DNA of 64,000 bases from contig QANY01008827.1 of assembly GCA_003255025.1 (NCBI GenBank), positions 112,315 to 176,314 of the forward strand, in the 5' to 3' direction. How positions within the stretch are numbered: position 1 is the first letter of the stretch; the number at the start of each line of letters is the position of its first letter. The DNA comes from Datisca glomerata (taxonomy: Eukaryota; Streptophyta; Magnoliopsida; Cucurbitales; Datiscaceae). Shown one piece after another: positions 19,418-30,920 of the stretch. Position numbers and translations under genes: made by a program. A model generated the notes under the pieces. It searched no databases. It was not told where the DNA came from and worked only from the letters and a program-made list of their open reading frames with translations.

Positions 19418-21805
19418 TATCAATTGGAGAATATTTGAAAGGGCTCTCCCAAATAAATTAGATAACTCCTAATGCAACACTTCGATATCACCTATCACTA
19501 CTGAGGAGGGCAAAAGTACTATATTTAGAATGGGAAGTGACAAAGCCCCAGGCCCTGATGGATTTCCAGCTAGCTTCTTCAAAAAAGCTTGGCATATTGT
19601 AGGGTATGATGTTACACAGGCTATCTTGGAGTTCTTTTAGACAGGGAACCTCTTGAAAGAAGCTAATTTTACAACAATCTTCCTCATTCCTAAGGTCCCA
19701 AAAAAGCTTGGCATTACTAAGATCCTCACTGAAAGAATGAATCCCTTGCTCCCTAATCTTATAAATCAGAATCAAAGTGCTTTCATTCCAGAAAGAAGGA
19801 TAGCTGACAATATCTTCTTCTCACAAGAACTTCTTAGGAGCTATCATAGATCTTTGAGAATTCCAAGGTGTGCATTAAAAGTGGACTTAAAGAAAGCATA
19901 TGCCAGTGTGAATTGGGTGTTAATTGGTAAAGCTCTACAATGCATTAATTTCCCAGATCTTTTCATCTCCTAAATTATGGAGTGAATCTCCTCTCCTTCT
20001 TACTCTATTAAGATAAATGGGGAGCTTCATGGCTATTTCAGAGGTGCCAAAGGTACTAGGCAAGAGGACCCCATCTCCCCATACCTATTTGTGAATATCA
20101 TGGAGGTCCTTATTGGCTTACTATATAATTTGCAGCTTCACATGCTGAGTTTCAGTACCATGGGATATGTGAGAAGCTAAAAATATTGAACCTTTGCTTT
20201 GTTGATGATTTGCTTATACTCTGCAAAGGGACTAAGGAGTCAGTATAGACCACCATTAAAGACAGTTTCGAGCTCTTTCAATGCATTTCAGGTCACCAAC
20301 CAAACAAGCTAAAGAGCCATATATTTCTTTCAGGAGTCCAAAAGGAACACATAGTTGATATTCTATCTAAAGTAGACTTTCCTTTAGGACAATTCCGAAT
20401 GAGATATTTGGGAATTTCCTTGATCACCTCAAAATTGGGGAAAAGCGACTGTGACACTTTAGTCGATAGGATTACAGAGAGAATAAGATATTGGGACTCT
20501 TAATGGACAATGGCACTGGCCTACAACCAATCTTCCTTTGACATTATCTTTGATGATCTCTTGGTTACTTGTTTGGAGTAAAGGGAAGTCTCTGAGAGAC
20601 TGGCTAACTGTGGATCATTTTCTCCTCATTTGTGTACTTTATTTAGAAAGAGAGAAATTTTAGAATTTTTGAAGGGAAGATGAGGGATAGGTCAATTATT
20701 GAGAAGCTCATCAAAGATGATGTGAGAGGAAGATTTTACTATGCCAAAGGTTTTAGGGAAGATAGCTTGGGGCTCTCCCTTATGGTTTCTTCGGAGCTTC
20801 AACCTACTATCTTTGACTGAAGGTTTGGTATTGTAATTGGGTTGAGATTAAGCCCCAACACCCCACCCCCACCCCCTCCCTCCTCTCGTCCCCTCACTTT
20901 AGCTACGTTCAACATTTACCTAGTGCTCCAGTTTGGAACTGTTAAGTATTGTTTTGCAATGACTCTAGTTTTCCTTTTGTTATGCATACTATCATGTGTA
21001 GTAGGGCTTTTCCCCACCGTTGCTACATTGCTGCAGTCCACTTTGAGCTTCCTAGGAGCTGGTTAGTGTTTATTTTGCAGTGGTAATGGTTGTTTTACAG
21101 GTAGGTGATAGGGATTAGCTGCTCACCCATATGATCTCTTGGCTTGGATCTCACTTTTAAAGAAGAACATCATGCTCATACTTTAATTCTTTATTGCATC
21201 ATTTGCTTTCCTTGTAATTCCATGTAATTGATAGGGTTCTATGCTATAAAGGCCCTTCACTACTTTAATTGTTTAAAATTTGAATTTTCAGTTTTTGGTG
21301 TTACTTCACACTATGCTATGTTGGCGCTAACCCCTTAGTGCTACATTGCTGCATTTCACCTTGAGCATCATAGGTGCTACTTTGTGTTTGTTATGTAATG
21401 CTATGTTGTTTTGCAGGTGATCTGTATCCTATTGACGGCATCCCACTAGCCATTACTACTAGAGTATCACCCTGCAGCTTGCTTATGGACTCCCGACTTA
21501 TCTTCAGGCAAAATGTTGACACTTTTTGTTAGGCTACCTTATAAAGCCAAGTCTAACTCTGTGCTTTGATAAGATACTATGATCCTCACTTTTTGTAAGG
21601 CTACCTTAGGCCTTAGTCAAATTTTGTAGCTTCTTGGTTTCCCCAGGTTGCTTATTTTGGTGTTGACCTTGGTTGACCAGAGTTGATATTAGAATCATTT
21701 GTAAATGGCCATAGTTAAGATATACGTTATTTGGCTGGGGTATGCCCCTTCTAATTGTGTAATTATCTTTTGGTTAATATTATTATTCATTTACCAAAAC
21801 AAAAC
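19418..21805 (+). pseudogene. LINE-B copy, 5'-truncated, internally deleted
   Basis: It is flanked by TGACTTTTGA at 19,408-19,417 and 21,806-21,815 and the satellite continues in phase, so it inserted into S2/S3. It reads SDKAPGPDGFPASFFKKAWH, LIPKVPK, PERRIADNIFF, CALKVDLKKAYASVNW and FVDD (about 20,200), with many stops. Near 20,503 the RT thumb jumps to C-terminal sequence, removing several hundred residues. The 3' UTR is long (20,821-21,800) and includes a C-rich tract at 20,856-20,892. It ends with the 3' hairpin GGGGTATGCCCC at about 21,737 and TTTACCAAAACAAAA. Confidence 0.88.
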
Positions 21806-22220
21806 TGACTTTTGACACCCAAAACATATTTGGGATAAGAATTTGAAGTGTTATGGTCATTTTAGGTGCTTCTAGTGCTATACAAAGTCAAAAAGACCCA
21901 ATGGGACGTGTTTAGCCCCAAACTAGATGAACTTTGATAAACTTATATTTTCCGGACATTTCATGTATTCAAACTGATTTTTAACACCCTAAACACATTT
22001 GAGGTAATTTGTAGAGTTTTGGTCGTTTAAGGTGCTTCTAGTGCCATACAGAGTAAAAAAAAACCCAATGGGACGTGTTTAGGCCCAAACTAGATGAGCT
22101 TGGCTAAACTTGAAACTTTTGCGCATGATATGTACTCATTGTGGGTTATTAAATCCAAATGACGTTTGGGATAAGAATTTGAAGTGTTTTTTGTAATTTT
22201 AGGTGCTTCTAGTTCCATAC
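21806..22220 (-). repeat. 169-bp satellite block S3
   Basis: About two and a half monomers in the same orientation and phase as S2 across the LINE-B insertion. The block is cut at 22,220 (AGTTCCATAC) by a minus-strand LINE-B. Confidence 0.95.
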
Positions 22221-24556
22221 TCTTCCCCACTTTTTAGGGAGAATGAAGAGACCACTCCAAAACTTGACCATAGCCATAAGGACAGTCTTGATAAGTTGGA
22301 GTCTTCCTGCATAAGACAAATACTTTGATTCCCAAGACCTGATTCTCATAGTGAGTCTGTCAACCAAACCTTGACAATTTGATTTGGTAAGCTTGGTTGT
22401 AATGAGCGTGACACCAAGATATCTAACTAGAAGAGACCCTTCTGTAAAACCCAGTTCAGCATGAATGATAGAAGACATCTCTGGGCTCACCTCTGATAAG
22501 AACAGTTGGCTCTTTGAAATATTTGGTTGGAGCCCTGATAGCTCTTGGAAAATGGCCAAAGCTTCCTTATGCACATGCACACTATTTCTCTCTCATTTAC
22601 AGAACAAGAGTATGTCATCCACAAAGCATAGATTGACTAAGTTAAGCTCTTTGCACCTCCAGCGGAACTGGAACTCTGAGTGTTTAGCTGCAAAGCTCAA
22701 GATCCCTATCAAGACCTCCATGATGATGACGAAAATGTAAGGAGAGATTGGACCCCCTTGTCTAATTCCTTTAGCACCCCTAAAGTAACCATGCAGCTCC
22801 CCATTTATTTTCACTGAGTATGAGGGAGAAGAAAGGCACTCCATGACCCAAGAAATGAAAACATTTGGGAAGCCAAGGCATTGAAAAGCTTTACCTATTA
22901 GTGACCACTTCACACTATCATAAGCTTTCTTAAGGTCCATCTTGAGAGCACACCTTGGCAAACCAAGTGATCTATGGTAGCTTCTAAGCAATTCTTGGGA
23001 GAGAAAAATATTGTCAGCTATTCTCCTTCCTGAGATAAAAGCACTTTGGTTCTGACTTACGATGTTGGGTAATACAAGCTTGAGTCTTTCATCAAGTATT
23101 TCTGTTATGCACTTGTAGACTACATTGCAGCAAGAGATAGGTCTAAAGTCCCCAATACTAGTGGGATTAGGGACCTTTGGTATTAAGGTGATTGCAGTAG
23201 AGTTAGCCTCTTTTACAGGTTACCTATAGTAAAGAACTCCAAAACAGCTTTGGTTACACCCCCACCCACCACATGCCATGCTTTCTTAAAGAACCCGACT
23301 GAAAAACCATCTGGTCCAGGAGCTTTGCCAATTCCCATACTGAAAATAGCTTGCTTGACCTCATTTTCTTCAATGGGAAGAGCCAAAGGTACAGCCTGAT
23401 CAGGTCCAAGCTTTCTTGGCAAAGCATAATCAAGTCTCCAATTGACTCCCATTTCTTCATTTGGTGTACCCAAGAGGTTTTTGTCGTAATCCAAGATATG
23501 ATCCTGGATCTCCTCATGGGAAGTAAGTAGAGAGCCTTGGTTGTCCAGGTGTGTAATCCTGGTTTTGAATCTACTCTTTTTCATGCTTTGAAAAAAGAAA
23601 GAAGTGTTCTGATCACCTAATTGAAGCCATTGTGCTTCAGCCAATTTAACTCTAGAAGGAATATCCCTGCAAAATCTTTCGTTGAACCTCCTCAGTTCAC
23701 CTTTGAGTGCCTTAAGCTTCTTACAGAGTCTAAACATTACTGTCCTTGAAATCTCAACCCTAAAACTCTGTCCAGAAGCTGCCAAAACCCTTCTCTTCAA
23801 ACCAAAACTCAAAAAACTTGAAGCTTACTCTTGGTTTATAGGAGTCCTTCTCCATTTGTAAGACAATTGGACTGTGATCAGAGATGCCAAGAGGAGCAAA
23901 GAGACGCTTTGTGTCAGGGAACGAGTCCATCCAGTGAATATTTGCCATGGCTCTATCTAGCTTACACATAATAAAGGTTCCATCATGATGCTTGTTTGAC
24001 CATGTGAATTGACAACCTGAGTATGCAAGGTCCACAACCTCAATAGTAAAAGTGCATTTGTTGAAGTCAATGATGCCTTCATCCCATCCCTTAGCTCCTA
24101 ATTTCTCACTAGGGGAGGCAATAACATTGAATCTCTGGTGATAAGCCATGGGGCATGAGAAGTGAGTGAGTGGTGGGAGAACAAGGATTCCCAAAGCTTC
24201 TTCCTAATCACTTTAGAATTTGAAGCATATACGAATGTGATATAACATACACCATTAGAATGCTTAATAGTAAGCTTACAAAATATAACTTGGTCAATAG
24301 TATCCAAAACTATTACATCAAGTACTTTTGGGTTCCAAGAAACCCAAATTCTACCCCCTGCAGCAAAATTGTAGTTTGCTACCACCTCTCAATTAGGAAA
24401 AATGGCCTTAGCAAGATTATTGAATTTAAAGTTTTTCACTTTAGTTTCAAGTAAAGAACAAAGAGAAACATTGAAATTCTTACAAAGCTTCCATACAGTA
24501 GCTTGTTTTGAGGAGTCATTGAGCCCCCTAATGTTCCAAGTAGTAAGATTAAACAT
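22221..24556 (-). pseudogene. LINE-B ORF2 (endonuclease and RT), 3'-truncated
   Basis: On the minus strand it starts MFNLTTWNIRGLNDSSKQ (24,556). It continues with LLETKVKNF, a damaged GDFN region near 24,150, PYSGCQFTW-type sequence and LGISDHSPIVLQM (about 23,870). RT follows with GKAPGPDGFSVGFFKKAWH, CALKMDLKKAYDSVKW, RQGGPISPYIFV and NLCFVDD (about 22,630). It is cut at FILPKKWGRV by satellite, so thumb, zinc-knuckle and 3' UTR are missing. Stops and frameshifts lie near 24,385, 23,770, 23,210 and 22,590. The second residue of the usual FADD motif is V, as in the other LINE-B at about 20,200. Confidence 0.88.
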
Positions 24557-25810
24557 GAATGTGTGGGTTGTTGGTTCCCCACTAGCTGTAACTCCTTTAT
24601 CTCTACCCTTTGTAGGGTGTGGTGTGCCATTGACCTTCTTCTTCTTCTTCTTCTTCTTCTTCTTTCTCCTTTTGCTTGAGCTGGGTGTGTTTAGAGAAGG
24701 AGAAAGGGTGGAAAGCTCTTGGTTCTTTCTCACGATAGCAAGATTATCCTCTTCTTTCTCAGTTGAGTGCTCAATAGGTTCCACCCTTAATGGGGAAGCT
24801 TCAACTATGTCTTGGTCTAGCACTAAGGCCAATTCAAGTCTCACTTCTGAGTTGACTTTCTTCCTTGATCTCTTGGATTTAATCTCAATCCAGCCACTGT
24901 CATCATCTAAATGGGTTAAGGGAGGTGTGTTTGACCCTTAACCTTTCTTCTACTAACCACCTGAGTCCATTCCTTCTCTTAGTCTTCCATAAGGAGAATA
25001 TCAATCGGACTAGGAGCTGAGTCTTCACCCTCTGGCTTCTTAAAAACAATAACCAACCTATTATGGCGGGGAGAAGGATTTCCACTAGAAGCAACTTTCT
25101 CACTAGCTTGATCAGGGTTAGGGGCCACTGTGCTATCACAATCACAGCAAAAAAGACAACACTTCACACATCTCTCAGGAAGGCACTCATACTCCACTTC
25201 CACCACCACCAAATCCCATCCTTCAAGGCCAAGATGAATGATGAAAAATTTGAAAATCAGTAGAGGCTGAAATTTCCACAAACTCTAGCATAGTCATGTC
25301 TATATCCAAAGGCATTAGCATTATCACAGTGAGACGGGATACCCACAACACTTGCAATGTGACTCAAAGCTTCTTCATTTTATAATTGAATAGGCACATT
25401 CCACAATTTATTCCATATTGGAAGGGTATAGAGGTTCTCCTTGGGGAATTTCACATTTGACTGTCACTCTTGTAGCACAATGGGCCTACCTAAAAGGTGC
25501 CAAGCACCATCCTCTAAGACTGAGTTTCTATCCTCCACAGAACTAAATTTGAAGTAGAAGAGACCTCTAGCAGCCGAGACCTCCTGAAATCCCCTTCTAG
25601 CCCAAAGTTGCATAGAAATTTTCTTAACTAAATGGAGAGGAGCTGTCCTTCCCAAAAAATAGCCAACAAGGCATCCCTCCCACCTAGAGAAGTTCTCCTT
25701 AGTAATGTAGTCAGGGAGCTTCACAGTAACATTACCATTTTCAACATAAGAGGAGCTTACATATCCTAAACTTAGCTTCTTTTTAAGGCTACCCTCAAAG
25801 GTGGCAAGGA
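24389..25810 (-). pseudogene. LINE-B ORF1 (DUF4283-like, CCHC), running in frame into ORF2
   Basis: From 25,810 downward the minus strand reads KKLSLGYVSSSYVENGNVTV, RWEGCLVGYF and VSAARGLFYFKF (25,464-25,814), the DUF4283-like domain of plant LINE ORF1. The knuckle region YECLPERCVKCCLFCCDC follows (24,979-25,281), then VVSRRK and a lysine run (about 24,640-24,675). The last part (24,389-24,844) has no stop before MFNLTTWNIRG, so ORF1 and ORF2 share a frame in this copy. In LINE-A the two frames overlap by ATGA instead. Several breaks upstream make this copy inactive. Confidence 0.82.
24636..24674. repeat. (CTT)n microsatellite inside LINE-B ORF1
   Basis: A run of CTT triplets on the plus strand encodes a poly-lysine stretch on the minus strand. 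The LINE-A ORF1 C-terminus has only a short basic stretch at the comparable place (LKRLKKKR). Confidence 0.9.
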
Positions 25811-25985
25811 CCATCCTCTAAGACTGAGTTTCTATCCGCCACAGAACCAAATTTAAAGTAGAAGAGACCTCTAGCAGCCGAGACCTCCTGAATTCATCTT
25901 CTAGCCCAAAGTTGCATAGCAATTTCCTTACTAAATTGAGAGGAGTTGTCCTTCCCACAAAATAGCCAACAAGGAAGCCCTCCCA
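25811..25985 (-). pseudogene. LINE ORF1 fragment (DUF4283-like), continuation of 32,242-32,842
   Basis: It reads EGFLVGYFVGRTTPLNLV and, after a shift, the SRLLEVSSTLNL frame and RNSVLEDG-type sequence. It repeats the domain already present at 25,500-25,680. Its upstream half is at 32,242-32,842 beyond the nested elements. At about 25,808 it abuts the KKLSLGYVSSS start of LINE-B ORF1, a head-to-tail fusion of two LINE copies. Confidence 0.75.
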
Positions 25986-26323
25986 ACTAGGGATGGAGTG
26001 GCTGTTTGGCTTGGTGCTCTTAATAGGCTTGCAACTGGGGATAGAGTGGCTATTTGGACCTCCACTTCAAGGGCTCCCCATGTCACCTCTTGTGTCCTTT
26101 TCTTGCATCCTGTGGAGACCTTTGAGCACTTATTTGTTCATGCACTTTCTCTACTCATATTTGGCAGAGTTTGGTCAGTTGGTGTGGCTTGGGCACCTCT
26201 CCTGGGAATCGGAATCAGTTGATCTCTTGGCTACTTGTGAAAGCTAAGAGCGGTGCACTTTTCGGGATTTTGTTAAGATTATGTTCTGCTCCTATGTCTT
26301 CCATCTATGGAGAGAAAGGAATG
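25986..26323 (+). pseudogene. LINE-A-like ORF2 C-terminus, first half (5'-truncated)
   Basis: It reads VAVWLGALNRLATGDRVAIW, then CVLFLHPVETFEHLFVHA, the zinc-knuckle-like C-terminal domain with its last cysteine lost. A frame change leads to a WRERN sequence at 26,323, where the gypsy-1 LTR cuts in. The second half is at 31,893-32,241. AGCCCTCCCA at 25,976-25,985 and 32,242-32,251 is the TSD of this LINE. Confidence 0.85.
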
Positions 26324-27328
26324 TGATGAGGATCTGATTACACAACCTCAAAGGATGGATCTATGTCAAGTACCAAGAGGCCAAATCACAAGAGGTAGAG
26401 AAAAGAGGATGGATGAAGCACTCAATGGGAGTGTGATGTGGAGCATGACATGGAGTATAACAACCTACATGGAGCATGACGTGCCGTCCAACATTGCAGT
26501 CCACATGGAGCATGATGTGGCATCCAACATTACATCCTACATGATCCATGACATGACAACCGACATAGCAGTCGACATGGTGCGTGACGTGGCATCCAAC
26601 ATGGCAGCCTACATGGAGATGACGTGGCATCCAACATGGCAGCCTACATGGAGATGACGTGGCATCCTACATGGCATTTCACATGGAGCATGATGTGGCA
26701 TTCAATATTTTTGTCCACATGGAGCATGACATGGCATTTTGAATGATGATAAGGAATCAAGACAACTTGGAAATCCTAACCTAGAAGTGGACAGCCAATA
26801 ATAGTCTATTAGGTCATCATGACACCTTGGCAATCCTAACCTAGAAGGGGACAACCAATAGGAGTCTTTAAGCGGATTACAAGTTCCATATTTATTGCAA
26901 TTAATATATATTTATCTTTTATATTTAGTTTAGGTTATTTAAAAACTTAAGGACTCTTTAGGCTACTAGTTTTTTTATTTAAGCATGGTTTCACAATGTA
27001 TTAAAATTTTTTTATCAATATAATTTCTTTGTGAGAGATTTCTCTTTGGCTCTTTTTAGAACTTTTCAGACTTATCAAGAATATTCTTGTGACGTCTAAA
27101 ACCTAGACTTATCACTCACTTTTCCTTCTTGATTCTTGAGTGTGGCGTCTAAACCATACATTTGGTTCTTTTCAAAGCATCAATTTGGGTCTTAGGTCTT
27201 ATACCTAAGGTTCTCTTTGTGTCATAGAAAATGGGTCAGGGTTTCTTCTTCTTTAAAATCGATCCTTGGGTTCTTGAACAATCATTGTTATCAGGTTTCA
27301 TCCCAAAGCGATGGTGAGGTTCATATCA
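26324..27328 (+). mobile_element. 5' LTR of the gypsy-1 element (1,005 bp)
   Basis: TGATGAGGATCT to GTTCATATCA. The first 400 bp hold the pol coding tail and the 36-bp minisatellite. The middle is AT-rich with TATTTAAGC at about 26,977 as a weak TATA candidate. The last third has TATCAAGAATATTCTTG and CCTTGGGTTCTTGAA, conserved in all copies. Confidence 0.93.
26437..26735 (+). repeat. 36-bp coding minisatellite in the 5' LTR
   Basis: Units with GGAGCATGA and GGCATCCAACATG; a directly repeated unit (GCAGCCTACATGGAGATGACG twice, 26,606-26,660) is the difference from the 3' LTR. Confidence 0.9.
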
Positions 27329-28786
27329 TTTGGTATCAGAGCTTTTGGTTCTCTAGAGTCAGATTCAATTCTGATTTTTTTTCTGATTTGACGGTGGTTC
27401 TGAAAAAAGATCATAACTTTGAATTTGGGAGTCGAAATAGTCATAATTACATATCAAATCAAACGGAGTTTCGAGATCTACAATCTGTATGTTCATTGTG
27501 AAGCCAGACTTTCATCGTTTTAATCACTTCACGAGGTGTTTAAATTTTCTGCGCAATTTCATCTAAAAACTCAGAATTTCAAATTTCAAATTCGAATTTC
27601 CTTTATTTTAGTTATCATCTTATCATCTTATCTTATCTCATCATATCTTGTCATATCTTGTCATATCTTATCATATCATTTGGTATCAAAGCTTTTGGTT
27701 CTCTGTAGTCATATTCAATTCTGATTCTGTTTTCTCATTTGATGGTGGTTCTGAAAAAAATCATAACTTTGGATTCGGGAGTCGAAATAGTCATTATTAC
27801 ATATCAAATGAAAGAATTTTCGAGATCTACAATCTATACGTTCATTGTGAAACCAGATTTCATCGTTTTGATCACTTCACGAGGTGTTTAATGTTTCTCC
27901 GCAGTGTCATCTAAAAATACAGAATTTCAAATTTCAAATGCGAATTTCCATTGTTTCTTTAGTTATCATCTTATCTCATCATATCTTGTCATGTCTTGTC
28001 ATATCATATCTTATCTAATCTTATCATAAATTATCTTGTCTTTTCTTATCTTACCTTATCTTATCCTTGTCTTATTTTCTCATATCTTTTCTTATCTCAT
28101 TTTATCTTATCTATCTTTGTCTTATCTTATCATATATTTTCTTATCCCATCTTATCTCATCATATCCTGTCATATCTTGTCATATCATATGTTATCTCAT
28201 CATATCATAAATTATCTTATCTTATCTTATCCTTGTATTATCTTATCATATCTTTTCTTGTCTCATTTTATCTTATCTTATCCTTGTCTTATCTTATCAA
28301 ATCTTTTCTTGTCTCATTTTATCTTATCTTATCCTTGTCTTATCTTATCATATCTTTAATTTTCTTATCTTATCTTATCTTATCCTTGTCTTATCTTATC
28401 ATATCTTTAATTTTCTTATCTTATCTTATCTTATCCTTGTCTTATCTTATCATATCTTTAATTTTCTTATCTTATCTTATCTTATCCTTGTCTTATCTTA
28501 TCATATCTTTAATTTTCTTATCTTATCTTATCTTATCATTGTCTTATCTCATCATATCATATCTCATCTTGTCATAATTATCTTATATTTTCTTAGCCCA
28601 TCTTATATTATCCTATCTTGTCATAACTTATCTGATCTTTTTTCTTATCTGATCTTATCTTTTTCTCATCTTATCTTTTCATATCTAATCATTATCTTAT
28701 CTTATCTCATCTTATCTTATCTTATATCATCTTATCTTATCTTATCTCATCTTATCCTTACCTTATATTGTCCTAACTTATCTTCT
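27329..28786 (+). repeat. Gypsy-1 leader: 350-bp duplication and TTATC-rich tract
   Basis: A leader segment (27,329-27,610) plus a short TATCTT-type tract is repeated with its primer site at 27,679-27,960. The second tract runs to 28,786 as degenerate TTATC/TCTTA pentamers. Inside it a 51-bp unit containing CCTTGTCTTATC and TTTAATTTTC repeats about four times (starts 28,333, 28,384, 28,435, 28,486). The open frames seen here are pentamer artefacts, not genes. Confidence 0.9.
27331..27345 (+). promoter_or_regulatory. Primer binding site, initiator tRNA-Met type (gypsy-1)
   Basis: TGGTATCAGAGCTTT lies two bases behind the LTR. A degenerate second site, TGGTATCAAAGCTTT, occurs 350 bp later at 27,681 because the leader is duplicated. 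Confidence 0.9.
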
Positions 28787-29125
28787 GTAAAAAAAAGGAT
28801 TGTATAAGTTGATCTCCTTTTGTTTCCTTATCTCTAAATTTTATCCCTTAGTTGTTTCCTTTCCTTATCTTCTCATAGTGTTGATTTGCTTAGGTCTTTT
28901 GGTTGTTGCTTGAAAATTCCAGATTCATTTATTAGTTTTAACAATAACCGAAAGAGAAAACTAAGAGTGGTAAAAGGCAAGAGTGTGTGAGAAAATCAGA
29001 GGCTAAAAGCCAAATATTTTGAGTGAAACACAAGAGAAATTGAGTGAACCTCAAACTTTGAGTGTAAACACGTGAGGGAGAGATTGTAAGCTCCTTCATT
29101 TTACTAATCTTATTCTCTTTCAAGT

Positions 29126-29422
29126 ATGTCAAATAGTAATGATAGTGGAGAAATGGCGGAAGGTGGTATGCTGAAGTTACAAATGGAGGCATTAGTGGGT
29201 GAATTTAAGAGAGTGTTAGGAGAGGGCCTGGAACGATTGCATAAGAGGATTGATCGGGTTGAAACATGGGTAGAGCAACCTAGAGCTCCTATAGGACATC
29301 GAAGGGAAAGACGATCACCTAGGGTTAAGTATGAGGAAGAATTTGGGAACTACTTTCATGAAGAGGAGCAATATTTACACTTTGGGAAATTAGGCCATGG
29401 GGTTGGAGATAGGGGATTCTGA
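29126..29422 (+). pseudogene. Gypsy-1 gag N-terminus (98 residues, premature stop)
   Basis: The frame starts MSNSNDSGEMAEGGM, contains a charged, probably helical stretch (EALVGEFKRVLGEGLERL), then RRERRSPRVKYEEEF, and ends GHGVGDRGF followed by TGA. In the copy at 61,041 the codon at that place is CGA, so the stop looks like a C-to-T change. The copy at 63,557 has the same stop. A start with good context follows the long TTATC leader. The function would be capsid assembly, but the core domain is missing downstream. Confidence 0.85.
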
Positions 29423-30079
29423 CATGGAACTAGAGAATATAGGTTTGGTGAGAGGGTGGATAATAATTTGGGTAGCATTAAGATGAAGATACCATCATTG
29501 CAAGGCAAGAATGTACAAATCAAAAGTGATTCCAAAGAGGAGTCCATGCCACTAGTAGAGGATGCAAGTGACATTAAAGAACCGCTCGATGGGGAACTTT
29601 CTGTAAAAAGAAGAGCTCTTAGTGCCCTAGCCAAAGAAGATGAGAAGGTACAACGAGAAAATATTTTTCATACTAGATGCCTTGTTAATTATAAAGTGTG
29701 TAGTATGATTATTGGTGGGGAAAATTGTACTAATGTGGCTAGCAGTTACATGGTGGAAAAACTAATGCCTATATCAAAACATCATAACCCACACATGCTG
29801 AAATGGTTGAGTGATTGTGGAGAAATCAAGGTGGATAAGCAAATGTTATTTTCTTTCTCTATTGGCAAGTACAATTATGAAGTTTTGTGTGATGAGCCAA
29901 TGCAAGCAAGTCATCTTCTCTTGGGGAGACCGTGGAAATGTGATGGAAAAGCCACTCATAATGGTTACAAAAACAGATATACTTTTATAATTGATAAGAA
30001 ACCCATTACTCTTGTACCCCTTACCCCAAAACAAGTTCAAGAAGATCAATTGAAGTTGAAAAGAGAGAATGAAAAATAA
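29423..30079 (+). pseudogene. Gypsy-1 gag remnant joined to protease region
   Basis: After the stop the frame continues HGTREYRFGERVDNNLGSIK and MKIPSLQGKN, the beginning of the capsid domain, then jumps to KSDSKEESMPLVEDAS and the protease region. Capsid core and CCHC knuckle are deleted. The protease has NIFHTRCLVNYKVCSMIIGG where the gypsy-2 copy has IIDGG, so the catalytic aspartate is gone. HMLKWLSDCGEIKVDKQ and HLLLGRPWKCDGKATHNG follow, and the region ends with the PLTPKQVQEDQ linker. The same deletion junction is seen at 63,950. Confidence 0.88.
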
Positions 30080-30148
30080 AGAGAGATTGAGTGCGAAAGA
30101 GAGAGAGAGAGTCAGGAAGATCAAGAGAGTGGGAGTTCAAAAAAAGGA

Positions 30149-30920
30149 GTGTTTGAACAAAAGAAAAGAGTGAAAAATAGAGAGTTGGGTGAGAGGAGTG
30201 AGAAAAATCAAGAGAGAAGAAAAGAGAGTTTTGATGCAAGAGAGAGTGAGATCAAGAGAGCTTTGAGTTCCAACCGGCATTTGCTTGTAATTTTGTATAA
30301 AGAGCCTAGTGTTTTTGTATCTCTTTTGCAGCACTTCGAAGAAGTATTCCCTGAGGAGAGGCCAAAAGGGCTGCCAATTAGGAGAATCGAGCACCGAATT
30401 AACTTTGTAACTGGAGGTCTCATTCAAAACAAACCCGTTCATAGAAGACATCTGGATGAGACAAAGGAGTTTGAAAGACAAGCGAGCAAGCTCATGGAAA
30501 ATGGGTATGCCCATAGAAGCATGAGCCCTAGTGCGGTTCTCGTATTTCTTATGACTAAGAAGGAATGGACATGATTGATGTGCATTGATAGCCGAACCAT
30601 AAATAACATCACTGTAAAGTATCGCCATCTCATTCCTAGATTAGTTGGTTTGCTTGATGAATTGCATAGTTCTTGTTTGTTTACTAAAATTGATCTTAAA
30701 AATGGATATCCTCAACTTAGCATGAAAGAGGGATATGAATGAAAAAAACACTTAAAAGTAAACATGGATTGCATGACTGGTTTGCAATAATCAATGACAA
30801 TGCCTACGAACTTGATCTTCTTGGTGAGTACAATGTAAGTACTAAATTTAATGTAACTAACTTGTTCCCATTTGATGTAGGTGATGATTTGAGGAAAAAT
30901 CCTTCTCAAGCGGGAGGGAA
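30149..30920 (+). pseudogene. Gypsy-1 RT start fused to integrase C-terminus
   Basis: The RT start reads EEVFPEERPKGLPIRRIEHR, then RRHLDETKEFERQASKLMEN, and FLMTKKEWT followed by TGA. Further RT is NNITVKYRHL and TKIDLKNGYPQLSMKEG, with another TGA at 30,739. The next frame is KTLKSKHGLHDWFAIINDNA then YELDLLGEYNVSTKFNVTN, where the RT (HGLHDW) is fused in frame to the integrase C-terminus. YxDD, RNase H and the integrase core are missing. The tail FDVGDDLRKNPSQAGGN leads without a stop into the 3' LTR. Confidence 0.9.
30908..30920 (+). promoter_or_regulatory. Polypurine tract of the gypsy-1 element
   Basis: AAGCGGGAGGGAA directly precedes the 3' LTR start TGATGAAG. The copy at 39,945 has AAGAGGGAGGAAA at the same place. 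Such tracts prime plus-strand DNA synthesis. Confidence 0.85.

Noticed and set aside
20856..20892. C-rich tract as i-motif/G-quadruplex or telomere-like element
   Set aside because: It is a simple CCCCACCCCC-type run in a LINE-B 3' UTR, without regular spacing or telomere repeats.
28036..28577. Long open frames over the TTATC tract (also 62,504-63,219 and 60,401-60,673)
   Set aside because: They consist of repeated pentamers read as L/S/Y/I runs. The pentamer has few stops in these frames; there is no domain, and the position is the gypsy leader.
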